The notes beneath the pieces are model-generated. The model had not been told where the DNA came from, searched no databases, and worked only from the letters and a program-made list of their open reading frames with translations. This document shows positions 1-8,893 of a stretch of 64,000 nt of DNA, piece after piece. The position numbers and the translations under genes were made by a program. The stretch's first letter is position 1. Each line of letters opens with the position of its first letter. Source of the DNA: Bacillus siamensis KCTC 13613 (GTDB taxonomy: Bacteria > Bacillota > Bacilli > Bacillales > Bacillaceae); assembly GCF_000262045.1 (NCBI RefSeq), contig NZ_AJVF01000039.1, positions 62,001 through 126,000 on the forward strand. Reading direction: 5' to 3'.

Positions 1-2
1 TT

Positions 3-1490
3 CAGATTGAAAAGCAGTACGAAAATGAGAGAACCGTGCTGGCATATGTCTTTTTAGATAACTACGATGATGTCACACAGGGGCTGGATGACCAGACGAG
101 AAGCACGATGAACAGCCAGGTCACCTCATTATTAAATGCGTGGGCGCAAGAGTACGGCATTTTCCTGAAGCGGACGTCCTCGGAACGGTTTATCGCGGTG
201 TTAAATGAACACATATTAACGGAGCTTGAAAACGCGAAATTTTCGATTTTGGATGAAATCCGTGAAAAAACATCTGTTCATACGGTATCTTTGACCCTCA
301 GCATCGGGATCGGCGCATCGGTTTCTTCCTTGAAGGAGCTTGGAGATCTGGCGCAGTCTAGCCTCGATTTGGCCCTCGGCCGCGGAGGCGACCAAGTGGC
401 GATCAAAATGCCGAACGGCAAGGTGAAATTTTACGGCGGCAAAACGAATCCGATGGAGAAGCGAACAAGGGTGCGCGCCCGGGTGATTTCCCACGCGCTC
501 AAGGAAATTGTCTCAGAAAGCAGCAATGTCATTATTATGGGTCATAAATTTCCTGATATGGACGCAGTCGGAGCCGCAATCGGAATATTAAAGGTGGCGC
601 AGGCCAACGGCAAGGAAGGCTACATCGTCATTGATCCGAATCAGATCGGATCAAGTGTTCAGCGCCTGATTGAAGAAATTAAAAAATACGAAGAGCTGTG
701 GTCGCGGTTTATCACGCCGGAAGAGGCGATGGAAATTTCAAATGATGACACGCTGCTTGTCGTCGTGGATACACATAAACCGTCCTTTGTGATGGAAGAG
801 CGTCTCGTGAACAAAATCGAGCACATCGTTGTGATTGACCACCACCGAAGAGGCGAGGAATTTATTAAAGACCCGCTGCTCGTTTATATGGAGCCATACG
901 CTTCATCCACCGCAGAACTCGTGACGGAGCTGCTTGAGTACCAGCCGAAGCGGCTCAAAATCAATATGATTGAAGCGACGGCCCTGTTAGCTGGTATAAT
1001 AGTGGATACGAAGAGCTTTTCCCTTCGCACGGGCTCGCGGACGTTCGACGCCGCTTCTTATTTGAGAGCGAAAGGCGCAGACACGGTTCTGGTGCAGAAA
1101 GTCCTCAAAGAATCAGTCGGTTCTTATATCAAGCGGGCGAAGCTGATCCAGCATACAACTCTTTATAAAGAAAATATCGCGATTGCTTCTCTTCCTGAAA
1201 ATGAAGAGGAGTACTTTGACCAGGTGCTGATTGCGCAGGCTGCTGATTCCCTCTTGTCGATGAGTGAAGTGGAAGCTTCATTTGCCGTAGCCAGACGGGA
1301 TGAGCATACGGTGTGCATCAGTGCGAGATCGCTTGGCGAGGTCAATGTGCAGATTATTATGGAGGCGCTGGACGGCGGAGGGCATTTAACCAATGCGGCA
1401 ACCCAGTTATCAGGCATTTCTGTTTCAGAAGCGCTTGTCCGGCTGAAGGAAGCCATTGATGAATATTTTGAGGGAGGCGTTCAGAGATGA
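3..1490 (+). CDS. gdpP: GdpP, cyclic-di-AMP phosphodiesterase (5' end outside window)
   Basis: Membrane-bound phosphodiesterase that hydrolyses c-di-AMP. The reading frame is open from base 3, so the gene starts upstream; 495 residues are visible of about 659 in the family. The missing part would hold the two membrane helices and the PAS domain. Visible domains are a degenerate GGDEF domain (roughly the first 135 residues, no GGDEF signature), then a DHH phosphoesterase domain with [14 protein letters not shown] and [10 protein letters not shown], and a C-terminal DHHA1 domain with [11 protein letters not shown]. The last four bases overlap the start of rplI, which suggests translational coupling, as in other Bacillus. 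A GTG at 36 is internal and not the true start. Confidence 0.95.
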   Translation, partial: QIEKQYENERTVLAYVFLDNYDDVTQGLDDQTRSTMNSQVTSLLNAWAQEYGIFLKRTSSERFIAVLNEHILTELENAKFSILDEIREKTSVHTVSLTLSIGIGASVSSLKELGDLAQSSLDLALGRGGDQVAIKMPNGKVKFYGGKTNPMEKRTRVRARVISHALKEIVSESSNVIIMGHKFPDMDAVGAAIGILKVAQANGKEGYIVIDPNQIGSSVQRLIEEIKKYEELWSRFITPEEAMEISNDDTLLVVVDTHKPSFVMEERLVNKIEHIVVIDHHRRGEEFIKDPLLVYMEPYASSTAELVTELLEYQPKRLKINMIEATALLAGIIVDTKSFSLRTGSRTFDAASYLRAKGADTVLVQKVLKESVGSYIKRAKLIQHTTLYKENIAIASLPENEEEYFDQVLIAQAADSLLSMSEVEASFAVARRDEHTVCISARSLGEVNVQIIMEALDGGGHLTNAATQLSGISVSEALVRLKEAIDEYFEGGVQR

Positions 1491-1936
1491 AGGTTATTTT
1501 CTTACAAGATGTAAAAGGTAAAGGGAAAAAAGGCGAAATGAAAAACGTAGCAGACGGTTATGCACATAACTTTCTCATTAAAAAAGGCCTCGCTGTCGAA
1601 GCAAATGCGACAAACATCAGCGCATTGAAAGGACAGAAAGAAAAAGAGAAAAAAGAAGCGATTGCAGAGCTTGAAAGAGCGAAAGATTTAAAAGAAACGC
1701 TTGAACAGCTGACTGTTGAGCTGAGTGCCAAATCCGGTGAAGGCGGCCGCCTGTTCGGATCTGTCACAAGCAAGCAGATTGCAGAAGCGCTGCAAAAGTC
1801 GCACAAGATTAAAGTGGATAAGCGGAAACTGGAGCTCCAAGACGGTATCCGCACACTGGGATATACAAACGTTCCTGTAAAGCTGCATCCTGATGTTCAG
1901 GCTGTGCTGAAGGTTCACGTAAAAGAAGAAGCGTAA
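1487..1936 (+). CDS. rplI: 50S ribosomal protein L9
   Basis: Ribosomal protein L9, 149 residues, the normal bacterial length. The N-terminal rRNA-binding domain begins [19 protein letters not shown] with the Gly/Lys-rich L9 signature, followed by the long Lys/Glu-rich connecting helix (about residues 45-75) and the C-terminal domain. The ATG overlaps the gdpP stop (ATGA), and the ribosome binding site lies inside gdpP (gaggcg). A strong intrinsic terminator follows 15 bases after the stop, so the gdpP-rplI unit ends here, before the accessory cluster. Confidence 0.97.
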   Translation: MKVIFLQDVKGKGKKGEMKNVADGYAHNFLIKKGLAVEANATNISALKGQKEKEKKEAIAELERAKDLKETLEQLTVELSAKSGEGGRLFGSVTSKQIAEALQKSHKIKVDKRKLELQDGIRTLGYTNVPVKLHPDVQAVLKVHVKEEA

Positions 1937-1951
1937 TATATAATAATAGAA

Positions 1952-1978
1952 AAACCCGCCGATCCGGCGGGTTTTTTT
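1952..1978 (+). terminator. rho-independent terminator of gdpP-rplI
   Basis: Hairpin ACCCGCC-gatc-GGCGGGT followed by seven T residues, just after the rplI stop codon. Confidence 0.9.
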
Positions 1979-2071
1979 ATGTCAGCAGCGTAAGAAAATG
2001 ATGAGAATGTTTCATGTCCGATGCTTATCAGATTGCATATGATATTACAACATAACGAAGGATGTGTCGGT

Positions 2072-2635
2072 ATGATGCGATTTTTTTCTGAAACATATTT
2101 TAATGATCCGGAAAATAAAAAGACGCTGGAACACTATCCGCTGATCGGGAACGGAAAAGACGGGGAAGTCTATCGCTTAACACACAACAAATGCTTAAAG
2201 TATTTCTTTGAAATAGAGACATGCGAGAAGGAATTGGCAGCTTTGCAAATCGGACAAGGTTCCCCAGTGATTCCAAAACTGTATGAATACGGAGATCGTT
2301 ATATTGTGATGGAATATGTTCAAGGCACCTCCCTTGCCCGCCATATTAAAACAGAAAAATCCATTTCCGAAAAACTGGCGGCTGATATTTTAAATATGCT
2401 GGATGAATTAAAGAAAATCGGTTTTACCAGATGGGACGCCGAAATCAGGCACATTCTAATCAACGAACACGGTAATCTTAAAGTCATCGATCATAAAAGA
2501 GCCTTTTCCGCAATTGCCCGCTTTCCTGTAAAACTATTAAAAGGATTGAACCAATACGGCCTGGCGGATGAGTTTTTGGACACCATAAAAAAATTAAATC
2601 CGTCACGTTACCTGGAATGGCAGCTGCACATGTAA
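2072..2635 (+). CDS. small protein-kinase-like protein
   Basis: 187 residues with a minimal protein-kinase/RIO-like fold. Visible are a glycine loop (GNGKDGEVY), a candidate ATP-binding Lys in CLKYF, a hinge (IVMEYVQGTS), a catalytic-loop-like segment with D122 and N131, and a metal-binding Asp at D140 in VIDHKRA. It resembles the YrzF-type putative kinases of Bacillus (from memory). I chose the ATG at 2072 over upstream starts because gaagga at 2057 sits about 10 bases before it. The target may be a protein or a small molecule; the sequence does not decide. It is the first gene of the accessory cluster between rplI and yycC, where B. subtilis carries yycA and yycB. CATATGATA at 2036-2044 could be a promoter -10 element. 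Confidence 0.7.
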   Translation: MMRFFSETYFNDPENKKTLEHYPLIGNGKDGEVYRLTHNKCLKYFFEIETCEKELAALQIGQGSPVIPKLYEYGDRYIVMEYVQGTSLARHIKTEKSISEKLAADILNMLDELKKIGFTRWDAEIRHILINEHGNLKVIDHKRAFSAIARFPVKLLKGLNQYGLADEFLDTIKKLNPSRYLEWQLHM

Positions 2636-2664
2636 GTTTCTGAAAATCCGCACATGTAAGTTTC
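2626..2664 (+). repeat. 15-bp direct repeat at the kinase stop codon
   Basis: GCACATGTAAGTTTC occurs at 2626-2640 and again at 2650-2664. The first copy contains the TAA stop of the kinase-like gene. It looks like a local tandem duplication; no function is evident. Confidence 0.8.
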
Positions 2665-2722
2665 CTTTTTTTAGGGTCGTCATATGATACTTGTAACAAT
2701 TGTTTGGTGGAGTGTGGAAAAA

Positions 2723-3379
2723 ATGGAAGAATACATTATGGTTATCGGCGCTCATCCTGATGATGAACTATTGGGATCAGCGGGCACCATAAAACGGCTG
2801 ATCAATGAAGGATATAAAGTAATTTCCGTTATTACGGCATTAGGAAGAAAAGAAGAAGCTCATCATATTAAACAATTAGGCGAACGTGCGAATCAAGAGC
2901 TTGGAATTGAGAAAGTCATCTTTTTGGAGCATACGAATTTAGAATTGGAATGTATCCCTCTTCATAAGCTTGTCAAAGAATTAGAACAGCTCATTCGCGT
3001 CTATCAGCCTGATAAAATCTTTACTCATCATTACGGCGATATCAATATGGACCATCAGAAAACATTCCAAGCAGTTTTAACAGCCGCCAGACCTCTTCCG
3101 GATCAAAAGCCGATTGAACTGCTTACGTTTGAAACGCTGTCTTCAAGCGAGTGGGAGAGGAATACGGCTGATAAACTCTTCAAGCCCAATTACTTCGTCA
3201 ATATCACAGACACGATGGATGCCAAACTCGCGGCGCTTCACCACTACGACGTAGAAATGAGGGATTACCCTCATCCCCGTTCATATGAAGGCGTTAAACA
3301 TTTAGGAAGAGTCAGAGGGATGACAGCGGGTGTGGAATACGCCGAAGCATTTGAAGTGGTGCGGAGGATCTGGAAATGA
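2723..3379 (+). CDS. PIG-L/LmbE family N-deacetylase
   Basis: 218-residue zinc-dependent deacetylase of the PIG-L/LmbE/MshB/BshB family, whose members remove acetyl groups from N-acetylglucosaminyl conjugates. The zinc-binding AHPDDE motif is at residues 10-15, the second half-site (GDINMDHQ, with D110 and H111) is present, and the fold ends with the usual HPRSYEG segment. The ATG at 2723 is preceded by ggtggag; the upstream ATG at 2684 lacks a good site and adds an unusual extension. The stop overlaps the next gene by four bases (ATGA). The chromosomal context differs from the bacillithiol genes, so this is an additional deacetylase. Its likely substrate is the product of a neighbouring glycosyltransferase (inference). 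Confidence 0.88.
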   Translation: MEEYIMVIGAHPDDELLGSAGTIKRLINEGYKVISVITALGRKEEAHHIKQLGERANQELGIEKVIFLEHTNLELECIPLHKLVKELEQLIRVYQPDKIFTHHYGDINMDHQKTFQAVLTAARPLPDQKPIELLTFETLSSSEWERNTADKLFKPNYFVNITDTMDAKLAALHHYDVEMRDYPHPRSYEGVKHLGRVRGMTAGVEYAEAFEVVRRIWK

Positions 3380-4704
3380 ACAAGACATTTTCCGTCCCCT
3401 ATCCGTATATGGTCCAGACGCTTGACCGCTACTACGGGGTCAAAACGCGCCCGCAAAAAAAGAAAGCCATAAAGACACAGATGAAACATGCAGATCAAAT
3501 TCCGCCGGTATACAGGAAAAAGAAGAAGTTATCCATTTTGATTGCCACGTTTTGGGACTACCCGCACACGGGCGGTTTATCAAACTATATTAAAACGCTT
3601 AGTGAAGGCCTGAAAAAGAGAGGCCATAAGGTGGATGTCATATCCCCTAATCTGTTTCCTTCCGACAAAGTAAAAGAACTGCGGGATGCTGTTGTTCCGA
3701 AATTAAAAGATTTCTTTAAAGACAGATACGGGGATTATAACGATCATATTTTGAGAAATAATCGGCTGATGTTTGTATACGAGCAAATGCTTCAAAAGAT
3801 TCCTTTGGAAAGATATGATGTGTTCCACGCTCAAGATTTATTTACAGCCAATATGTTAGGCAGGTTCAATCAAATCTATAAGAAACCTTTATTTTTTACA
3901 CCGCATGGCATGTTTACTTTCAACAGACTTAAATTTCACATATTTAAAAAAGGCTCGGTAGAAGAGATTTATTATAAAACATTAGAGATGAAAGCCATTG
4001 AATACGCAGACCGCCTGATTATTATCAGCGATACGTTCCGCAGGCCGCTCATGAAGCTCGGGGCCGAACAGAAAGACATGACAACGGTGGTCACGGGAAT
4101 TGATTACGATACAAAAACAGGCTGGAAAAAGAAAATCCCGTTACCGAAAAATAAGATTATCATCTCGTGTATTGCAAGATTAGGCCCGAGAAAGGGACAT
4201 AAGTATTTGCTGGAGGCACTCTCGCGAATTCCGTCTGATGTACTTGATGATGTGGAAGTGCTGATCGCAGGAGACGGAGAGACAAGGAGAGCCCTGGAGG
4301 AACAGGCTCGAAAACTGAAACTATCAATGGTCTCCTTTTTAGGAAAAAGAGACGATGTTCCCGCTATTTTGAATATGACGGACATATTCGTACTGCCGAC
4401 CATTAATGATAGTCTGCCCATTTCGATTATTGAAGCGATGTTCAGCAGTACGGCTATCATCGCGACCGATTGCGGGGGCATCCCGGATCTCATCCGCCAT
4501 AACAAAACAGGGCTGATTGTCGAGCCGGGAAATGCAGAGGCGCTAGCCCGGGCTTTAACGTTTTTTATCTCTAACAAATCTGCGCGGAAAAAAGCTGCTT
4601 TAAATGCAAAGGCCTACGCAGAGAAGCATTTAAGCAGCGAGACGATGATAAGAAATATTGAATCCATTTATCAAAATACCATCAAGCTCGGAGGGAGATT
4701 ATGA
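3376..4704 (+). CDS. GT4-family glycosyltransferase (first copy)
   Basis: 442-residue retaining glycosyltransferase with a GT-B fold. An N-terminal extension of about 45 residues precedes the first Rossmann half (TFWDYPHTGGLSNYI, the acceptor-side glycine loop). The acceptor domain contains FHAQDLF and TPHGMF; the donor domain contains IARLGPRKGHKYLLEAL and GDGETRRALE. The usual E-x7-E motif is D345-x7-E353 here, and the second GT of the cluster shares this change. No membrane segment is seen, so it is probably cytosolic. Translation is coupled to the deacetylase (ATGA overlap) and to the ATP-grasp gene downstream. Donor and acceptor cannot be read from sequence. Confidence 0.88.
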   Translation: MNKTFSVPYPYMVQTLDRYYGVKTRPQKKKAIKTQMKHADQIPPVYRKKKKLSILIATFWDYPHTGGLSNYIKTLSEGLKKRGHKVDVISPNLFPSDKVKELRDAVVPKLKDFFKDRYGDYNDHILRNNRLMFVYEQMLQKIPLERYDVFHAQDLFTANMLGRFNQIYKKPLFFTPHGMFTFNRLKFHIFKKGSVEEIYYKTLEMKAIEYADRLIIISDTFRRPLMKLGAEQKDMTTVVTGIDYDTKTGWKKKIPLPKNKIIISCIARLGPRKGHKYLLEALSRIPSDVLDDVEVLIAGDGETRRALEEQARKLKLSMVSFLGKRDDVPAILNMTDIFVLPTINDSLPISIIEAMFSSTAIIATDCGGIPDLIRHNKTGLIVEPGNAEALARALTFFISNKSARKKAALNAKAYAEKHLSSETMIRNIESIYQNTIKLGGRL

Positions 4705-5888
4705 AACACGAACATGCGGCCGTTGTACTTGATTTCAGTGCAAACGGGATCGGGATGATTCAAAGCCTGGCCCGAAGAGGAATAGATATTTACGCGTTTG
4801 ACACGGAGGAACCTTATCGTATCGGAAAATCAAGATTGGCAGATTGCGGGGTCTGTCCCAGCCCTTTAACACAAGAGAAAGAACTGCTGACATTTCTGAC
4901 TGATTTCGGGAAGCGATTTCAAGCAAAACCGGTTCTGTACGCAGGATCTGATGATTATGCGGGATTCATATCCAAATTCCGCGACACATTAGCCGGTTTT
5001 TTTTTATTTTTGCTCCCGAGCCGCTCTCTGTTAGAGACGGTTTTAGATAAAAGCAAAGCATATGAATTAGCGATGAAGCACAACATTCCCTGCCCGAAAA
5101 CCTTTTTTCCGAACAATCAGGATGAACTGGAAGAGGCCATCGCCAATATTGACTTCCCGTGTATTTTAAAACCGGTGGCCGGCCATGAATACAGAAAAAA
5201 AGTAAACAAAAAAGCAATAGTGATGAAGGATGCCGCACAATTGCGCAGGGAGTTCAGCTCCTACAGAAAAAATGGAGAACTGCTCGTGCAGGAGATCATT
5301 CCCGGAGACAATCAATGTTTTTATAAAGTGGCGACTTTTTATGATGACCAAATGAAATTAATGGGCTTGTTTTCTCTGCAAAAAAACCATCAATTTCCCG
5401 CTGATTTTGGCGCTGGGGCTCATGTCGTGAGCAAACGGGTTCCTGAATTAATTGAGAAGACCCTGCCGTTTTTTGAAGCGATTCAGCTCAAAGGAGTAGG
5501 CATGGCGGAATTTAAAAAGGATCCGCGGGACAATGTTTACAAGTTTATAGAAATAAATCCGCGCTTTTGGCTCAGCCATAGCCTGACGGAATCTGCAGGC
5601 GTTCATTTCGTTTACATGTACTATCTGTATTTGACCGGACAAAATGTAAAGCCTCAGCTCGAACAAAAAGAAGGAATCAGTTGGATTTATGAGGTGCGTT
5701 ACTTCTTAACGTTTTTGAAGAAACGAAAAAGAGGAGAAATGACATTACGGCATTTTTGGAGAGGATTTAAAGGAAAAAAAGAATATGCCCTTTTTGCTTG
5801 GAATGACCCGATGCCGTTTATCAGAAACACTTGGTCCCATCTCAAAAACAGCTGGAAACGGAAGCGGAAGGAAGATCGGCATGTATGA
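4701..5888 (+). CDS. ATP-grasp carboxylate-amine/thiol ligase-like protein
   Basis: 395-residue ATP-grasp protein of the carbamoyl-phosphate-synthase-like type found in polysaccharide and natural-product clusters. Residues 1-110 form a Rossmann-like N-domain (VVLDFSANGIGMIQSLARRG). The ATP-grasp core has the nucleotide Lys region FPCILKPVAGHEY, the LLVQEIIPGD hinge and the metal-binding FIEINPRFW. Enzymes of this kind join a carboxylate to an amine through an acyl phosphate. A basic Lys/Arg-rich tail follows. It starts inside the GT4 stop codon (ATGA overlap) and overlaps the next gene by eight bases. Beside a deacetylase that frees an amine, an amide-bond-forming role is plausible (inference). 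Confidence 0.85.
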   Translation: MKHEHAAVVLDFSANGIGMIQSLARRGIDIYAFDTEEPYRIGKSRLADCGVCPSPLTQEKELLTFLTDFGKRFQAKPVLYAGSDDYAGFISKFRDTLAGFFLFLLPSRSLLETVLDKSKAYELAMKHNIPCPKTFFPNNQDELEEAIANIDFPCILKPVAGHEYRKKVNKKAIVMKDAAQLRREFSSYRKNGELLVQEIIPGDNQCFYKVATFYDDQMKLMGLFSLQKNHQFPADFGAGAHVVSKRVPELIEKTLPFFEAIQLKGVGMAEFKKDPRDNVYKFIEINPRFWLSHSLTESAGVHFVYMYYLYLTGQNVKPQLEQKEGISWIYEVRYFLTFLKKRKRGEMTLRHFWRGFKGKKEYALFAWNDPMPFIRNTWSHLKNSWKRKRKEDRHV

Positions 5889-6936
5889 AAAGGATCGTTT
5901 GTATGCTGCGTTTCAGAAACTGAGAATTGACGAAAAACTATCGTATTCACTTGGCGAAAAGGCGGCTGTGAATCCGGACGGCATCACATGTCTGAAATCA
6001 ACGGACAGAAGCGCCATTTATAAACTCCTTGTGAAAAAGAAATCCGGGACCGTACCGCTGATTTTGAAGGTGTATAAATCTTCCCGTGAAAAAAACGCGG
6101 TCGAGATTAATATATACAGTAAAGCCCGTTCTGTCTTAGGGGATTTGCTGCCGGAAATCTATCTTATCGAAGAAAGCAATCATGAAACATGGATATTTAT
6201 GGAGTTTGTCAGCCAGATCAGGGGACAGCTTACATTTCATCCTCAGCATTTCAAATATATTATTCCGTCTGTCGCAGAACTGCACAGCCGCACCTTTGAA
6301 AACAAGAAAATTTCTGACGGAAAATGGCGGTCATGGCTCCCGGTATATGAATCGGAAACGATGAGGAAGGGGCGTAAAAAGCAGATCAAAAAGACAGCGG
6401 AATTATTGGATAGGGCCCTTAAAGATGAACGTACAAAAGATATCGTCAAGCCTCATTATCGGCAGATCTCTCACTTGCTGGAGCAAAAAGGACCGGATTT
6501 TTTCCCTGAATTGATACAAAACGGCTCGGCCATTACACATGGCGACCTTCATATGCAGAATATCTGCACCCATGACGCGTCCGGCCATGAACCGTGGGAC
6601 ATTCAATTCATCGATTGGGAATCAGCAAAATACGCGCCGGTTTGGTTCGATATGACGGTTCTGGTTGAGATTCTGCTCGGCTTCAGAAAAGATTGGAGCC
6701 GCCACGCAGAAGACATTCGGACGTTTTGTGTAAAAGTGTATGCGAAAGAAATGAAAAAGCGGGGCATTCATTTTGAGACGCCCCCTATGACGCTTTATAA
6801 AATGGCTTATGTGCAGAGAACCCTTGAGAAAGGGCTTCATACCCAATTGCGGAGAATATTCGACAATCGGGGAGGAGAGCTGCTGCCCTATCATGCAGAC
6901 AAAGTGTCACAATGGGGACTGGAATTAGGTTTATAG
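5881..6936 (+). CDS. aminoglycoside-phosphotransferase-like kinase (CotS-like size)
   Basis: 351-residue protein of the APH/choline kinase fold. The Brenner-type catalytic motif is HGDLHMQN with D222, and the metal-binding Asp follows in FIDWESA (D245). Members phosphorylate small molecules such as sugars, and the fold also includes the spore coat protein CotS (351 residues, from memory). The ATG at 5881 overlaps the ATP-grasp stop by eight bases and has ggaagga just upstream; a longer in-frame start at 5785 lies deep inside the preceding gene and is unlikely. A gap of 22 bases separates it from the second GT4 gene. Confidence 0.85.
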   Translation: MYEKDRLYAAFQKLRIDEKLSYSLGEKAAVNPDGITCLKSTDRSAIYKLLVKKKSGTVPLILKVYKSSREKNAVEINIYSKARSVLGDLLPEIYLIEESNHETWIFMEFVSQIRGQLTFHPQHFKYIIPSVAELHSRTFENKKISDGKWRSWLPVYESETMRKGRKKQIKKTAELLDRALKDERTKDIVKPHYRQISHLLEQKGPDFFPELIQNGSAITHGDLHMQNICTHDASGHEPWDIQFIDWESAKYAPVWFDMTVLVEILLGFRKDWSRHAEDIRTFCVKVYAKEMKKRGIHFETPPMTLYKMAYVQRTLEKGLHTQLRRIFDNRGGELLPYHADKVSQWGLELGL

Positions 6937-6958
6937 GTTTGAGAGAGGGGGAGCGGGT

Positions 6959-8257
6959 TTGAGAGAAGAGATCGGGAGGCCGTGCAGTCTGGTGCCTCCT
7001 GCCTTATTGCGCGTCATGGATCAATTTTATGGCATCGGCCATCAAGATGAACAAGAGCTGCATTCATTTTGTGCGGAAAGAAAAAGCTCCCCCAAACGAA
7101 AAAGGCTGTTGCGTATTTTGTACGCAACTTTTCTCAAGTACCCGAATGTCGGAGGATTGGCGAGCTATATCACGTCAGTTAAGACAGGTTTTGAGCGCGC
7201 CGGTCATCAGGCGGATGTCATCTCGCCCCTTCAAATGCCGCCATCGTTTTTTCAGGAAGATATTCCGCGTGCGGCTGATGCAGTCAGAGTGTTTCTTCTT
7301 GGCAGATACGGCGCCGCAAACGAAAAACTCGTCAAAAATCTCAGCTATTTACATGTATTTCAACGATTTTTGATGGAAAAGGATTTAGAGCAATACGATC
7401 TGTTTCATGCGCAGGATTTGTTTGCGGTATTTTTGCTGGGACATCTTAATCAAACGGTTCGGCGTCCTCTTTTCTTCACGCCGCATGGACATTTTACGAA
7501 AAGCCGGATGAAGTTTCATAAAATCCAAAAGGGCTCAATTGAAGAGGCATACTTCTCTGAGATAGAAAGACAGGGCATTCGGGCTTCGGATAAAATCATT
7601 ACCATCAGCGACTCCTTTCATGCGCCTCTTCTGGAGTACGGTGCAAAAGAAACACAGCTGACGACTGTTTATACCGGCATTGACATCCGGGATGCACCCG
7701 AGCCAAAACGTGCTGAGAAGCTCGTGATTGCGTGTGTTTCCCGCCTGACAGAACGAAAAGGACATGACGTGCTGCTGGACGCTCTCGCACAAATCCGGCA
7801 GCACTTATCCGGAGTTGAAATATGGATAATCGGAGACGGGAACATGCGGGGTTTTCTTGAAGAGAAGAGACGGAAACTGGGTCTTTCAAATGTGTTTTTC
7901 TTCGGAAAACGGCGTGATGTGCCGGCGCTTTTGGCTGAATCGTCTATTTTTGTTCTGCCTACATTGAATGATAATTTTCCCATAGCGATCATCGAGGCGA
8001 TGTTCTCAGGTCAGGCCATTGTCGCAACTGACTGCGGGGGGATCCCTGAGATGATCCGGCATGAGATAACAGGCCTTATCTGTCAGCCCGGCAGCATACG
8101 GGAGCTTGCCGATGCCCTCTTAAGACTGATTACGGATCAAGCTCTCAGAGAACAGTTTGGAAAAGCAGCAAAGACCTATGCCGGCCAGCATCTGCGTCAG
8201 GAGAACATGGTTTCACAAATAGACAGTATTTATCAAACATTTTTTTTAAATGAGTGA
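6959..8257 (+). CDS. GT4-family glycosyltransferase (second copy)
   Basis: 432-residue GT-B glycosyltransferase, clearly paralogous to the one at 3376. Shared blocks include LDRYYG/MDQFYG near the N-terminus, FHAQDLF, LFFTPHG, ERKGHD and the D338-x7-E346 motif in place of E-x7-E. The TTG start has agaggggga about eight bases upstream, and it gives an N-terminus that lines up with the paralogue; the first ATG would remove that part. It is the last gene of the cluster. No terminator of its own is visible, only the convergent yycC terminator about 80 bases on. Confidence 0.86.
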   Translation: MREEIGRPCSLVPPALLRVMDQFYGIGHQDEQELHSFCAERKSSPKRKRLLRILYATFLKYPNVGGLASYITSVKTGFERAGHQADVISPLQMPPSFFQEDIPRAADAVRVFLLGRYGAANEKLVKNLSYLHVFQRFLMEKDLEQYDLFHAQDLFAVFLLGHLNQTVRRPLFFTPHGHFTKSRMKFHKIQKGSIEEAYFSEIERQGIRASDKIITISDSFHAPLLEYGAKETQLTTVYTGIDIRDAPEPKRAEKLVIACVSRLTERKGHDVLLDALAQIRQHLSGVEIWIIGDGNMRGFLEEKRRKLGLSNVFFFGKRRDVPALLAESSIFVLPTLNDNFPIAIIEAMFSGQAIVATDCGGIPEMIRHEITGLICQPGSIRELADALLRLITDQALREQFGKAAKTYAGQHLRQENMVSQIDSIYQTFFLNE

Positions 8258-8322
8258 TTAAGAGCAAAGCAAAGAGACTGGGTTTTGATCTCGTCTCGTC
8301 CGGCCGCCATTCCTTATTTACC

Positions 8323-8360
8323 TATAAGAAAAAGAGGCGGAAAGCCATTGCTTCCGCCTC
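8323..8360 (-). terminator. terminator of yycC
   Basis: Hairpin GAGGCGGAA...TTCCGCCTC (8334-8360). Read on the minus strand it is followed by TTTTTCTTAT. It lies between the convergent GT4 gene and yycC. Confidence 0.8.
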
Positions 8361-8387
8361 CCGCACATATATATGAGGGAACAGCCT

Positions 8388-8531
8388 TTATTTTTGATCG
8401 TTCTCTTTTTGGACTTCAGCTAATTTGGCAAGCAGAATGTGCTGAGGCATGTGCATGATTCTTTCAAGCGGCATATTCAGTGATTCTGCAAGCTTTTGCG
8501 CCGTTTCAGCGGAAATTTGCAGCGGTTTCAT
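8388..8531 (-). CDS. yycC: YycC family small protein
   Basis: 47-residue conserved Bacillus protein of unknown function, beginning MKPLQISAETAQKLAESL and ending KENDQK. The middle part (MPLERIMHMPQHILLAKLAE) looks like a short helical, possibly helix-turn-helix-like unit. The start is ATG at 8531 with ggaggag-like sequence (GGAAGGAGTGATC) upstream on the minus strand, and a terminator follows. I recognise it from memory as YycC. It lies in its conserved place near dnaC, so the accessory cluster ends before it. Confidence 0.8.
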   Translation of the reverse strand: MKPLQISAETAQKLAESLNMPLERIMHMPQHILLAKLAEVQKENDQK

Positions 8532-8649
8532 GTGATCACTCCTTCCGTTTCTTTATTGTACTAAAATCAAAATTCTATCGTAAGAGGATATGACAAAGAA
8601 ATGGAGGTTTGATAAGCCTGGCTTTATAACAGAATGGGGGAGGTTTTTT

Positions 8650-8859
8650 ATGCAATCGCCATTGATGTTATTACAGCTGAAGCTGGCTGATTATCAGAAA
8701 AAGGCCGCAGAACTGCGGACAATTGACGAATTTATCATACTTAAACAGACATTGCAGGAAATGATGAAAGTATTTGCCGCCTGTGAAGAATGGGATCTGT
8801 ATCAAAAAACGGCTGATCTCATGGCGCAGACAGTGCTGCAGATCCGCTTCATCGAATAA
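8650..8859 (+). CDS. small conserved hypothetical protein
   Basis: 69 residues beginning MQSPLMLLQLKLADYQKKAAEL, mostly amphipathic helix with no membrane segment or known motif. ATG 8650 was chosen because gggggagg lies eight bases upstream; the longer frame from 8590 has no such site. Its stop codon lies in the left arm of a hairpin shared with the convergent yycD. I do not recognise a function. Confidence 0.6.
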   Translation: MQSPLMLLQLKLADYQKKAAELRTIDEFIILKQTLQEMMKVFAACEEWDLYQKTADLMAQTVLQIRFIE

Positions 8860-8893
8860 GAAAAGCCCTCGCGCGGGCGAAGGCTTTTCTTAA
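8858..8893. terminator. bidirectional terminator between convergent genes
   Basis: Stem AAGAAAAGCC / GGCTTTTCTT with a GC-rich loop. A-tracts and T-tracts lie on both sides, and it contains the stop codons of both flanking genes. Confidence 0.85.
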
